Assembly: GCA_001724265.1 (NCBI GenBank)
Contig: MEDY01000003.1
Coordinates: 123,284 to 187,283, forward strand
DNA: 64,000 nt
DNA from: Rhizaria sp. SCN 62-66
Taxonomy: Eukaryota; Rhizaria, unplaced
Reading direction: 5' to 3'
The number at the start of each line of letters is the position of its first letter. Position 1 is the first letter of the stretch. Below, one piece after another: positions 22,001 to 32,514 of the stretch. The translations under genes and the position numbers were made by a program. The notes under the pieces were generated by a model that had not been told where the DNA came from, did not search any database, and saw nothing but the letters and a program-made list of their open reading frames with translations.

Positions 22001-25000
22001 CCGCACCCCCACTCGCACTCGTCGTGCTACTCCCGGGGTCGCCGTTCGCGTTGCTGTTGTCACCGGTCGTCTTCGCATTGCTGTTGTTGGTGTTGTCTTT
22101 AGCAAAGCGGCTGCGACGAGGCAGCGCGCCCGGAGCGGGACTCTGACCAGGAGCCGCCGTGGCAGTCGCACTTGCACCAACAGGCGCAGCGGTGGCAGCA
22201 GGAGCAGCAGATGCATTCGCACTTGCTGTTGCGCTAGAGCCGGTGCTGGGACTGCTGCTGCTCGCGCTACCACGAGTGCTGCTGCCGCTACCACTGTTGC
22301 TGTTGCTGCCGTTGAGCAAGGCGGCCGGGCCCAAGTCCAGTCCCAGCTCCTGTCCGATGTCGCGCTTGGACCGGGCCACGACCACGGCGCCCAGCGAGCC
22401 CGCGGGCGCCGGCGCCAGGGCCACGAGCGGCGACGGAAGCGCGCGCGCCGTGTCGCGGGCAGAAGGCTGGGCCGAAGGGGGGACTGTGTCGCGGTCACGT
22501 GCCGAGGGCTGGGCAGAGAGGGGGATGGAGCTGCTGCTCGAGCGGCGCTGCTGCTGCGGGCCCCGGTTGCTGCTGCTATTGGAACTACTGCTGCTGTTAG
22601 AGCTGCTGCTGGTGCTGTTGTTGTTGTTCTGTCGCTGAATAGCATCGTTGGCGGCGTGCCCGTTGGAGCCTGCGTCGTCGTCCTCGTCACGGTTGAGGCT
22701 GTGGCTCAGACTGGCGATGTTCGCGACGCCGCTGTCGTCGCTGATGACGATCTTGTGCAGAGTGGCCGTGTGACGTTCGCTGTGACTCGCGCTGCCGTGG
22801 ACAGTAAAGTTGTGCAGCGAGGCCCCGTGGTGGGCCGCAGCAGCGGCCCCCAAGGCACTGAGGCCGGCCGGCTCGATGGCACTTACACTGGGGTGCACGG
22901 GGGGCGTCACCGTCTCGGCGACGATCGTGCCCACATAAGTCCCCGTGCTCGGGCTAGGGCTGGGGCTGGAGAGGAGTAATCCTTTCATGGAGCTCCCGGT
23001 GCCAGCGGGAGGCGTGGCTGGACTCGGGCTGGAGAGGAGGGCCTTGAGGCCGGCGTCGTCGGCGCCAGCGGCCTCTGCCGCCATGACCAGGGCGCCGTTG
23101 GGGAGACTGTGGATGTGAGCGATGCTGCTTTGGCTGTGGTCAATGTCGTCGTTGTTGTCGCTGCCGGAGTGGTGATCGTTGGCACGGGGGAGATCAGTGG
23201 CAAGCAAAGACTTGAGGCCGCCGGCGCCCCACCGGCCAGTGTCGTTGAAGCCTGGCGCGGCTGCACTCGCACTCTCTGCCTCAGGGGCAGAGTCCAGAGT
23301 CGTATCGTCGTCGTCGCCGTTGTCGCCGTCATTGTTGTTAGGATTCGCGTTGTTGGTTCGAGAGTCGTCGTCAGAGATGTGGTCCTGGGGGGTGTAAGTG
23401 CCATTTGCAGTGTAACTACCCTTCGCATCATCGTCGCCGTCGTCAATGTAGCCGTTGTTCTGCGTGTTGGCGCTGTTATAAGGCGTATGCGGCTAGCCCT
23501 TAGACTTGCAAGAAACGGATCGATTCACATCCTTCTCCGCCTTCACGTCTAAGGGGGTGTCAAAGCTGACAACTCCACGACTCCGCTGTTCGTTGCTGTT
23601 GTTGTTGTTACTGTTAGCTACATCGTCATTCGAGTCGTCCAAGTACCCCGACACGTTGTTCGCATCACCAGTGGCGTTAGAGTCAGCATTGTCATCATCA
23701 TCAAAGTACTTGTTGTGCTCGCCAATGTAAGCGTTCGCATCAGAACCAGAGGCAGCAGCACCAGTAGCAGGAGCTGAGGCAATGCTGACGTCGCCGGCGT
23801 TCGAGACATCGACATCGCTGCAGTCTTTGTCATCATCGCGATCGTCATCGTCGTCATCGTTGCCGTAACCGTTGACAAAGGCATTGCCGTCGCCGTCCTA
23901 GTCCTCGTCGTCGTCATACTCGTCGTCATTGTTGTTGTTATTGTTGTTGTTGTTACTGTAGGAGCCGTTGACCTTGCGTCCCTTGCCCCTTAGACTCACC
24001 TCGAGCACGCCGCCACAATACACGCCACTTAGATCCCCGCCGACACCCGCCGCGGAACCCTTAGATGGCTCCTGACCATCCTGTTCCTGGGAGTGCTGAT
24101 GTGACTGAGTGTCCAGCTTCTGCTGCTGTTTCGCCAGCGCCCGGGCCCGCGCGGCGGCCACCTTGGCCTCCGCCACCGTCTCCGCCGACTGCAACACGTC
24201 AGCCAGCGCAATCAGCACGCTCTCAGCGGCGCCTAGTCGGCCCCCAGGCACCGACCAGCCCGCGTAGGCGCCCGCGTACCCGCAGTCGCCGGCTAAGAGG
24301 GTACTTAGATCCGCGGGGTGAGTGCCCGGCGCGCGCACGGCGGCGGGCAGGCAAGCGCAGAGGGCCTCAAAGGCGGCGGGGGTCGGGGCGAGGCGCTTAA
24401 GGTCCTTGAGGCAGGCGATGACGGCGGCGGTGAAGTCAGACAGCGACCAGAGCCCCGCCGCCGCGCTAGTCGCAGCACTCGAGCTCGACGCAGCAGAAGC
24501 AGAAGCGGAGGCTGGGGAAGCAAGAGAGAAGAGAGAGACGGGGACCGAGAAGGGCGGGGCAAAGCCGTGCGAGTCAACGAACGCGTTGTGGCGGGCCGAA
24601 ATCGCTGTCACCGCCGCCGCGGCAGTCGCCTCTGCGTCAGGAGTGATGCTGGGGTTGGTGGCGGCTGCAGTGGCCTGGCTGATCGCAGCGAAGAGCAGCT
24701 CTGGCGTCAGATTGTTGTTGTTGTTGTCAGTGCTCTGTGACTGGCCGCTTAGCCCCCCCGAATGTAAGTACACCCTTACACAGTGCTCGGTGGCGACGTG
24801 CAGCATCTCGAGCAGCTGCTGCTCGCGCAAAGGGTAGAATACGCGCTCCCAGGCACGCGCCACGCCCTCGATGATCGGGAACCGCTTGCCCGCGTTGCTG
24901 TAGTTATGGTTATACTGGAAGCCCTGGCCATGTGTACTTCCCGGGTACCCGTGAGCGCCCCCACCAGTCGGACCCATGATACCGCTCATGTTGGCGCCGG

Positions 25001-25643
25001 CGCCGTCGCCGCTGGCGGTGGCATTGATGTGTCCGGCGGAAGTGGCGAGGAACGCCGTCTCGGAGGGATCGCGGAGCTCGCCAGACGCGGCCGTCAGCGC
25101 CACGCGCAAGCTGGCGTCGGCCTCGCGCCAGCGGCCGGAGAGAACGAGTGACCGCAGATGCGCCAGCTCGGGCCGCAGCACCGGCGCACCGGGCCCCGCC
25201 GCTGCACCAGCTGCGCCAGGAGTGGATTCGGTCTGGGCGCTCTCGTGGCCGCCCGAGGGCACAAGGAGGCTGGGCGGCAGCGCGGCGACGTCGACGACGC
25301 CAGACTCGCGCTCGAGCGCGGCGTGGGCCGCGAAGTGGCGGTGCGTGCGAAGCCACTTGAGCACGGCGCGAGTTTGCGTCGCGACAGAGGCGGACACCGC
25401 GGCACTGCCGCGCGCGCCAGGGCCGGAGCTGGGGGCCGAGCCAGAGCCGGAGCTAGAGTTCGAGCTGGAGCTGGAGCTGGAGCTGGAGCTGGAGGTCGCA
25501 GTGGCGGGGGCTGCGGCGGCGCGGGGGGGCGGGGCAGGGCCGTGGCTGTTGGGGCCGGGGCTCGTACCGCCCGATGTGTTGACACCGTCGGGAGTGTTGT
25601 TTACGGCGCCAGGCCCGCCGTAAACGGCAGGATAAGGCGGCAT
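19094..25643 (-). CDS. Giant LisH/CTLH/WD40 protein (WDR47-like), read through three in-frame TAG codons
   Basis: Exons 25643-20387, 20250-19948 and 19788-19094 give about 2,084 codons, counting TAG as sense. LisH is near residues 89-117 (VLKWLRTHRHF) and CTLH near 160-300 (SLVLSGRWREADASL; YPLREQQLLEMLH). A long Ser/Asn/Asp-rich middle follows. WD40 repeats begin at VRALALFP and KQWLFVGNNNKEVSICRL, continue HHGSIYSLAL, then TVRAVAFQP, LWDCSRARF, GHAGAVFDVAVCG, LLWDC and GHADGSVQCWDL. LisH-CTLH plus C-terminal WD40 is the layout of WDR47-type microtubule-associated proteins. All parts of exon 1 share one frame. TAG occurs at codons 582, 717 and 1449, with no TAA or TGA. Both introns start GTACGT. 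The final stop is TAA. If TAG were a stop, this would be at least four fragments, with LisH cut from WD40. Confidence 0.75.
21297..21299 (-). other. In-frame TAG codon inside the LisH/WD40 gene
   Basis: Codon 1449. The frame runs VAVS-TAG-STATVNTVTVSKHSK and the first WD40-like strand follows about 20 codons later. No GTACG donor lies just upstream that could remove it by splicing. Confidence 0.85.
23493..23495 (-). other. In-frame TAG codon inside the LisH/WD40 gene
   Basis: Codon 717, in the context CKSKG-TAG-PHTPYNS. The frame is open for hundreds of codons on both sides, interrupted only by the other TAG codons. No GTACG donor is nearby. Confidence 0.8.
23898..23900 (-). other. In-frame TAG codon inside the LisH/WD40 gene
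   Basis: Codon 582, in an acidic stretch DEYDDDED-TAG-DGDGN that continues as Asp/Asn-rich sequence on the far side. The composition does not change across the codon. A GTATGA string lies about 20 bases upstream, so a rare splice cannot be fully excluded. Confidence 0.8.
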
Positions 25644-26183
25644 GGGATTGTGCTAGAGTGTGGGAGTGTGTTGGGTGGGTTGAGTCTGGGCGTGGGGTGT
25701 TTGAAATGAGAGACCGTGTTGTGAGTCGGTATCGTCCAAAGAGTGTGCCAATTGAAATGTAAAAAGAGGAAAAGATACAAGTTTATATAAAATTATTGTA
25801 TGTATCAAATTGAACGCTGTTGACGATCGGGATGAGTCGAGTGTGGTCGTTTTTACTGGGCACTAAGCCTCCCACTCCCTGCTGGCTACCAACAAACCCG
25901 ACTGGCTTCGCAGACTGCCGACTTGTTCGTTTCAGATAAGACGCCAAATGACCGTCACTGCGCATATTTCCCTTAAGTCATTAAATATTAGTGTTGTTGT
26001 GCAATGATCACACAATTATGTTGTATGAAATGACCTTTGTGATGTACATCTCGCAGTCTCCGCACGCACCCACTCCAGATGCTCTTCGCTCTCAGTCTCT
26101 CACTTATCTACACTGCAACCGAACCTTCACTCACCTCACATCTCTTTCTCGCCGCGATGTGTTGCTATCTTTAGACCGGCGCT
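25644..26183. promoter_or_regulatory. Divergent promoter region, WD40 gene / Hsp33
   Basis: A 540-base gap between outward-facing starts. It is AT-rich in the middle, with no credible coding sequence and no strong motif that I can name. Confidence 0.35.
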
Positions 26184-28598
26184 ATGTCCAACCTGGCCCG
26201 CGTCGTGCGCGCCTCGTCCAAGGCCGCCGCGCGCAGCAACTCCGCCGCCTCCTCCGCCCTGTCACACTCGCAATCGCACTCAGCCTCCACAAGCTCGGGC
26301 TCGAGCACCGCCGGCTCCAGCGCTGCTACAGGCGGCGCAGTGCACATTCCGGTCAAGTTCCTCTCGTTCGCGCCCCAGTCGGGCCACATCGATGGCGTGG
26401 GCCGCTCGCTTAACGCCGCCGCCGTCGGCACCATGCTCGGCGCCACCAAGGCCGCCGCCGCGTCGCGCAACGCCGCCAACGGCAGCGCGGCGCAGTTCTC
26501 CACTTCCGCGGCCGACGGCACTGCCGTTACTGCGCAGCCTGCAGCGGTGGACCCGGAGACGCGCTTCCAGAAAATCAACGCGCACTTCCGCACTCGACAC
26601 ACCGGTACGTCCTGCGTGTGATCGCACACTTGACTTGGAACAAAACATTAAATCATGGATTGAAAAGTGTCGCACATCAGAATTATATAACTATGGAACT
26701 TCGTCGAACAGTGTAAATTGTGTTTCTCTACATCTTTATTATCGTTTCTTACTCACAATTACTATCCATTGTCAAAACGCCATGTTTCGCTCTGCATCTG
26801 CGCGGCTGCCACAGCCAAGGACCACATCATCCACGGGCAGCACTACGACGTGCGCGTGGCCGCGGTGCGCAACACCGACACGCTGCGCGACGCCGCCGCG
26901 CGCCACGGGCTCATGTCCGAGGAAGCGTCCTACTGGGGGCCCATGGCCGCGGGCGCTTCGCTGTACGCGTCCTTCCTGCGCGGCGACGAGCGCGTTAAGG
27001 TCGAGATCGCTATGCAGGGCGCCGACACGTTCAGCAACGGCAGCAGCGACGACGGTGACGGCGACGGCGGTGGGGAGATCAACACGGTGTATATCGAGGG
27101 TTTCGCGGTTGGCGAGGTGCGCGGCTACGCCAAGTTCGAGCAGTTGCGCGTTGAGAAGGCCCTTGCGGGGCTCGCTAACATGCGCCTGCAGCAGCAAAAG
27201 GAGGCGCTCGCGGAGCAGCAGCAGCGCGCTCTCAGTCCGGAGGAGACCGAGGCCGCCGCCGCCGCCGCCGATCTGAACGAGGCCGAGGCCGAGGCTGAGG
27301 CCGCCACTCAACAGCTGAGCGCCGGTAACCGTGAGCGTGCGCGCCTCTCCGGCGCCGTGCCCGCAGCAGCCAGCGTGGGCGGCATCATGCAGGTGTCCAA
27401 GGTTCTTTACGGCATGCACACGCCCTACGTCTCCAAGACCCCAGCTACGGGCCACCCGGCCGAGGACTGGAACACGTTCTTCTCGCAGTCGGAGCAGATC
27501 GCGTCCTTCATGCACTGCGCCGTAGACATCACCACCGCGGGATCGGGCACACCTGTCAGTACCTCTGAGTCCGTCGCTGGTTTGCGTGAGGGTACGCATG
27601 AGTCCGGCGCCGTGCTGGGCGGCGGAGTGACTGTAAGCACCGCCGCCGAGGCCGCCGAGGCCACGGGCGGCCATGGTCTGCAGCCGGGCCAGAGCGCCGT
27701 GTCGCTCGCGCCCATCGCGGAGAGCGACGTCAAGTTCTGCGGCGGTGTGTTGGTGCAGGTGCTGGCAGGGAGCCCCGATCCAGTGCTGGCCGCAGACATC
27801 CTCAGCGCGCGCCCCCGCCCTGCCAATTGCAATGACACCCCCACGAGTACCGGAACTTCTGCTGACACGAGCAACACTGCGAGTGGTGCGGAGATTGGCG
27901 GCCAGGGCCACGTGGAGGAGACCGACGACGCGTACGTGAAGCGTGTGCAGCTGGAGCGTCTGCGCGCGCGCGTGTTGTCCCTCGACATGGCCGCACTGGT
28001 GGCCTCCCACGGCGTCGCGGGGTACGTGGCCGCCGTGCTGGGCCGCGATCCCGCCCTGCTCACAGTCACCCCGCCCACGGTCACCGAGACGCTCGGCTTC
28101 AACGCGGCCGGCGAGCGCGATTTCGAGGCGCTGGAGCGGCGCTGCGTCGACTCGAGTTACACCACGCAGCAGGCCGCCAAGGCGCCCGGTGTTGCGGAGG
28201 CCTACGGCGCGCGGCTGGGGTGGGCGTACCGGCCCGTGGCTTTCTTCTGCCGCTGCTCGCAGGCCAAGCCGGAGCAAAAGGTACGCGAACAGTCAACATA
28301 TCGAATTGATATACGTCTTGCTTTAATTGAAAATATTAAATTTGCTAATTATATATGAGATTCCTATATGATTTGAAACTATATCTTGATCTAAGTGCTC
28401 TTATTGCTTACATCGTACTGGTTCATGTATTCTTTTGCATAATAGCTCCGTGGCCTGCCTCTGGACCTGCTCGAGGAGCTGGCCGCCGAGGGTGAGGCCG
28501 TGTTCACGTGTGACTACTGCCGCCACGAAGTCGTCGCCACGGCGCAACAGCTAACAGACGCCGCCAACGAGCTCAAGAACAAGATGGCCGGCAAGTGA
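26184..28598 (+). CDS. Hsp33-type redox-regulated chaperone, enlarged
   Basis: Hsp33 is a holdase that unfolds and activates when a zinc-binding cysteine centre is oxidised. Exons 26184-26604, 26815-28280 and 28446-28598 give about 679 aa, more than twice the bacterial 290. Donors are GTACGT and GTACGC. The core starts at the junction HTAKDHIIHGQHYDVRVAAV, followed by TDTLRDAAARHGL, SLYASFLRGDERVKVEI and VYIEGFAVGEVRGYA. The C-terminal redox switch keeps CRC (Cys619, Cys621) and CDYC (Cys651, Cys654), with the conserved LRGLPLDLLEEL spacer. Two Ala/Glu- and Ser/Thr-rich insertions account for the length. The first 140 residues are low-complexity, possibly an organelle leader, but no clear targeting signal is proven. 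Hsp33 is mainly bacterial with a patchy eukaryotic distribution. The stop is TGA. Confidence 0.88.
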
Positions 28599-29640
28599 GC
28601 TGTAAAGCTGATCATTTTACAAGGTAACTGGTGTGACTCGTTTTGATCGGGGCCGTGCGTTCCAAGCCGCAGTGCGTGGCTTGTTGTATGTATATTTATT
28701 GGTAATTCAACACAATCACGCTTTTTAGTGTATATCTCTTGATGTAGACGAAGTACACTGTGTTTTGTAGATAATTGGTGGTCTTGATGGTGTTTACTGT
28801 GTCATAAATTCGTCGATGTCATGACGCAGAATGGCATCATGAAGCAATATCATACCGCGTGCATAACACTTGCACTATAAAATACATCGAACACAGTGTT
28901 GTTATAACCCTGGCCGTTGTTTAAGAGCAGATACATCAGGAAAGTTGACCTCTTAGGTTCTGGCTGCTTCGAGCCGTCGTGACATCTGCTGGCGTAGTCG
29001 CGTTAAGCAATCCCCATAGCATTAGAAACGCGGGCATGTAAACTAGACTCGCGCCTTAAATACAGTGTGATTATAACATATGAAGAACCACATGTTACAG
29101 CTATACGCACCACCGGTTTATCACTAAATGAACGTCGGAACGGCTCTCGGGTGAAATGCCACCCCCATAGAGCACCACACACAGCATCAACGCATACGTA
29201 ATAATGATAAAATGTTTATATACGTTAGGGAGTCGTACACGGACGTGTTTTATTGAAGATTGCGAGCGTCTACAGCTGCATACATGATGTTTTGACATCT
29301 CTTCGACATGGTAACCGACTGTGAGCAGTCGGTCGGTCGGAGCGACGCGGCACCTAATCGGAAGGACGACTCGAAGCCCCATGCTTTGTTTTGATCGTTG
29401 TATAAATTTTAACAGCAATGTCGACGTAGAAACTTCTTTCGGCATTTAGATCCAACTAATTATTTGTTGAAACAATACCATCTGCCTTTCCCACAGTCTC
29501 TCTCCTGAAGTCTATTTCTCAGCTACCTGACTGCTCTGCCTCGCGCCCATGTTTTCTTTCGATCGTCCATCACAATGTCATTCAATCACTATCGGAATCC
29601 GCACTCAAACATCTTCCTACAAACCATATTACATGTGTAG
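28599..29640. other. Long intergenic region
   Basis: About 1 kb, AT-rich, between the Hsp33 3' end and the next gene start in the same direction. No gene or tRNA is recognised. At 29314-29333 there is a perfect 8-bp inverted repeat (ACCGACTG / CAGTCGGT, 4-base loop), overlapping CGGTCGGTCGG at 29330-29340 about 300 bases before the next start. Confidence 0.5.
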
Positions 29641-30590
29641 ATGAAGCTTTCGCTTGTCGCGATTTGCGCCCTCTTCGCCTCTGCGATGGCGGTCCTCACC
29701 TCCGCGTCTGCTGTTCAGTCTGGGTTTACTTCCACGGCTTCAGCATGCAACTGGAAGGCGACTGACGGTACGCAATGCACTCTCACACACAGTGCGACTG
29801 ACCTTGACTTATGATCTGGGCTTTGCCTTTTGATGACACGCATCCCATGTCTTCTTCGCTCACTCTTAACGCGCCTCCTTTCTTTGCAAACCACCGCTCG
29901 TCTCGCACTCTTGCCTGGCAAACAGGCACACTCTACGACTTCTCTGCCCTGACGACGGCTGACTTTACCGCGCCCGTTGAGTTCGGCGGCTCGACCCCTT
30001 TCCAGATCGTTGCCCGCTTCTGCGGCGTGACAGAGAAGGTCAAGTGCAACCCCGAGGGCGCGTTCTGCCTCGCCGACGCCGACGCCATCGACGCCGTCAA
30101 GCTGCTCGGCACATGGACCAACGCCAAGGGGCCCGACTCCTTCCTCAAGAAGGACGACGGCGTTGTTATCAACTACGACGCCCCCACCGACGGCCTGTCG
30201 GTGTACCTCCGCTGCGCCAAGACGGCCGGCAAGCCCGTCGCGCAGCGCGTCAGCAACGACTTCGTGTTGACCTACGATCACCCCGCCGGCTGCCCCGCGT
30301 CCGGCGGCAGCGGCGGCCTTTCGGGCGGCTGGATCTTCCTCATCATCCTCCTCGTCGTCACTGTACTCTATATTGGCATTGGCTGCGCTGTGTGCATCAA
30401 GAAGTACGAGAAGCGCGGCATCGAGGCGTGCCCGCACAAGGACTTCTGGTGCGCCATCCCCGGCCTCGCCAAGGACGGCTGCGCTTTCACCGTCGGCAAG
30501 ATCAAGGGTTGCTTCGGCGGCAACAAGGGCGGCATGTCCGGCTCGGCGGGCGCCGACGCCGGCGGCTACAACAGCTACGACTCCGCGTAA
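29641..30590 (+). CDS. ATG27 / MRH-domain-like type I membrane protein
   Basis: Exons 29641-29767 and 29926-30590 give about 263 aa; the donor is GTACGC. A signal peptide covers about residues 1-25 (KLSLVAICALFASAMAV). The lumenal part starts ACNWKATDGTLYDFSAL, has VARFCGVTEKVKC, and shows paired cysteines (ACN, FCG, KCN, FCL, RCA, GCP) as in mannose-6-phosphate-receptor-homology domains. One transmembrane helix (WIFLIILLVVTVLYIGIGC) lies at about 177-196. The short cytosolic tail is Cys/Gly-rich and ends GGYNSYDSA, with a possible tyrosine sorting motif. ATG27-like proteins cycle between Golgi, endosomes and autophagosome precursors. The family call rests on the overall pattern, so another MRH receptor is possible. 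The stop is TAA. Confidence 0.7.
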
Positions 30591-30816
30591 AGCAGCACGA
30601 TGATTATTTGTTTAGTTCAAGGTTTTGTTTTTATATATGTCGGTACTTGTGTTTGATAAATAGTTCTAATAATTAGAGTAGTAATATTATACATATTATT
30701 CGTTGAATCAAATGTCAGGAGTTGTATTAAACTTAGTGGAGCTAAATATCAGGAGTCTAGGTATCATGATCATGTTCTTGTGATAAACGCAATGGCAGAC
30801 AGCAGCAGGCGTGCTC
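30591..30816. other. Convergent 3' intergenic region
   Basis: AT-rich 226-base gap between the facing stop codons of the ATG27-like and pICln-like genes. No gene is seen. Confidence 0.5.
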
Positions 30817-32142
30817 TTAGTTCTCAGCGCCGTCCGACTCTGCCTCACAGTCGCTGTCGCCAGTGATGACAGTGGGCTTGAGACTGTTGGCAGTCCGAAA
30901 ATCGTCACGATCACAGTCTTCGTCGGCGGCGGCATCGGGAACGTAGAACCCGTTGGCGTCGAAAGTTAGGCCGCTAGCATCAAAGGTCATCTCGTCATCA
31001 GTTCCAGTACTGTTGCGGTCAAAACCACCACGGATGTCGTTGTTCGCTGAACCATTCGCGTCGGGTGTGTTGCTAAGTGACAGCAATGACTTGAACTGCT
31101 CTGGAATAACAAGCACAGACTCGAGGTGCGCAAGGACGGACACAGCAGTGCCACTCAAGCCTGAACTATCAACATCAGCGTTTCCATCAGCACCATTGTC
31201 CACAGTCATGTCAGCGTTATCATCCTCACAGTCGTCGGTGGCGTCGGCGCCGTTCTGCGCTTTACTGCGAAAGTAAGCCGCCTGCTCCGCCTCAAACGCG
31301 CCGAGCGCGCGCGCCACCGTCATGTAGAGCGTCTTCGTCTCCGCGGTCGTGGGCAAAACGAGGGACAGCGGGGTCAGCGAGACTGAGAGCAGAGAGCGTA
31401 GATGTGAGCTTGAGAGCGCCGCAGTCGCGGTCGCTGTTGCAGCCTCAGCCGAAGTCGCAGCTTCAGAGGCAGAACCGTTGGTTGCCTGGAAAAGCAGAAG
31501 TGTTGTGTCGTCGTAGGTGTCAATGCAGTACGAGAGGCGCGCCTCCGCCTCAACCTCAGCATCTGCGTCGTCATAGTCAGCGGTAGAGTCAGAACCAGCT
31601 GCAGCTGCAGCTTTAACAGCAGCAGCACTGCTCTCGGTGTTGTTGTTATTGCTGTTGTCGATGTTCACCCCGAGCTTTGTAAGCGCAGTGGGAACACATG
31701 GGCCGTTTAGCAGACGGAAACACACGCAGTTCCCACCGGTACTCGCGGCGCCAGAGCCGGTGCCACTGCTTGTGCTGCTGTGCGAAGTGATTGCGTGTGT
31801 CGAGATATCACCGAGACTGATGTAGAGGCCGTGGGTGGCACCGCGGGGAAACCAGAAGACGCGCTGAGAGGTCACAATGACGTCGCCAAGGCGACCAGAC
31901 CACGACAAGAAGGGGGCAAGCGCCGGCTCAGTCGCAATAGAGGCAGACGCGCTCGTTGTGATATCAGCGTTCGGCTTAGGGGTAGCAGTGCTGACCGAAA
32001 CAAGGCACGCGTGCAGCTCGTCGACGGGGAAGTCAATGATAGCGGTACTCTGGCAAAGCACGGTCTCATCATCTGTGAGGCCGTTTATACCGCCGCTTGC
32101 GAGGCGGGAAGCGGCGTAGACCAAAGTCGTGAACCGAGGCAT
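30817..32142 (-). CDS. CLNS1A: pICln-like (methylosome subunit) PH-domain protein
   Basis: A single uninterrupted frame of 441 aa, starting MPRFTTLVYAASRLA and ending TAA. pICln chaperones Sm proteins for arginine methylation and snRNP assembly with PRMT5. Family-like features are an N-terminal strand, then LGDVIVTSQRVFWFPRG and LYISLGDISTHAITS (the pICln PH-like core), a later strand RLSYCIDTYDDTTLLLFQA, LTPLSLVLPTTAETKTLYM before the C-terminal helix VARALGAFEAE, and a strongly acidic tail from about residue 300. The usual length is about 235 aa; the excess is Ser/Ala/Asp-rich insertion. Similarity is moderate and judged by eye, so another PH-like protein is possible. Two pICln features would decide it: the full PH fold and the C-terminal acidic motif. 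Confidence 0.6.
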   Translation of the reverse strand: MPRFTTLVYAASRLASGGINGLTDDETVLCQSTAIIDFPVDELHACLVSVSTATPKPNADITTSASASIATEPALAPFLSWSGRLGDVIVTSQRVFWFPRGATHGLYISLGDISTHAITSHSSTSSGTGSGAASTGGNCVCFRLLNGPCVPTALTKLGVNIDNSNNNNTESSAAAVKAAAAAGSDSTADYDDADAEVEAEARLSYCIDTYDDTTLLLFQATNGSASEAATSAEAATATATAALSSSHLRSLLSVSLTPLSLVLPTTAETKTLYMTVARALGAFEAEQAAYFRSKAQNGADATDDCEDDNADMTVDNGADGNADVDSSGLSGTAVSVLAHLESVLVIPEQFKSLLSLSNTPDANGSANNDIRGGFDRNSTGTDDEMTFDASGLTFDANGFYVPDAAADEDCDRDDFRTANSLKPTVITGDSDCEAESDGAEN

Positions 32143-32514
32143 TGGTGTCTATGAAGAGTCTGACGAGGATGCATTAGAAGAGGTGAGACTTAATGGAACA
32201 AATAAAATGTACAATAACGCATTTCAAACACCAGATCAAAAAACTGGCTTGAAAATGAGTGGTCTACCTCAAGATCAGCTTTGTTTAATGTGGAGTTGCG
32301 GGCTTGCGGAAGCTTCGGGTCGAGGCGAGATGTGGTGACGCGGCAAAATCGGCTTTCTTTCAAAGACAATCCTACGTCCCATGTCCGTTGAATGTAAATG
32401 CGGTAGTTTTTCAGGTTATAATAATAGTGTATTGTTTCTTTTATAAAATCTTACTTCTTGGATCTGCGTTTCCCGTGTACCCAAACTCTTTTCCCGAAAC
32501 AGTCTCAGCTCGCC
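32143..32514. promoter_or_regulatory. Divergent promoter region, pICln-like / GET1
   Basis: A 372-base gap between outward-facing starts. Mixed composition, AT-rich near 32400-32455. No recognisable gene or named motif. Confidence 0.35.

Noticed and set aside
23898-25643. A separate gene ending at TAG 23898, and another ending at TAG 43930
   Set aside because: The next segments continue in the same frame with the same composition, and every other gene in the window ends in TAA or TGA.
19094-25643. WD40 gene as a decayed pseudogene
   Set aside because: Decay would bring TAA, TGA and frameshifts too; only TAG is found, the frame is kept over 5 kb, and both introns keep perfect donors and phases.
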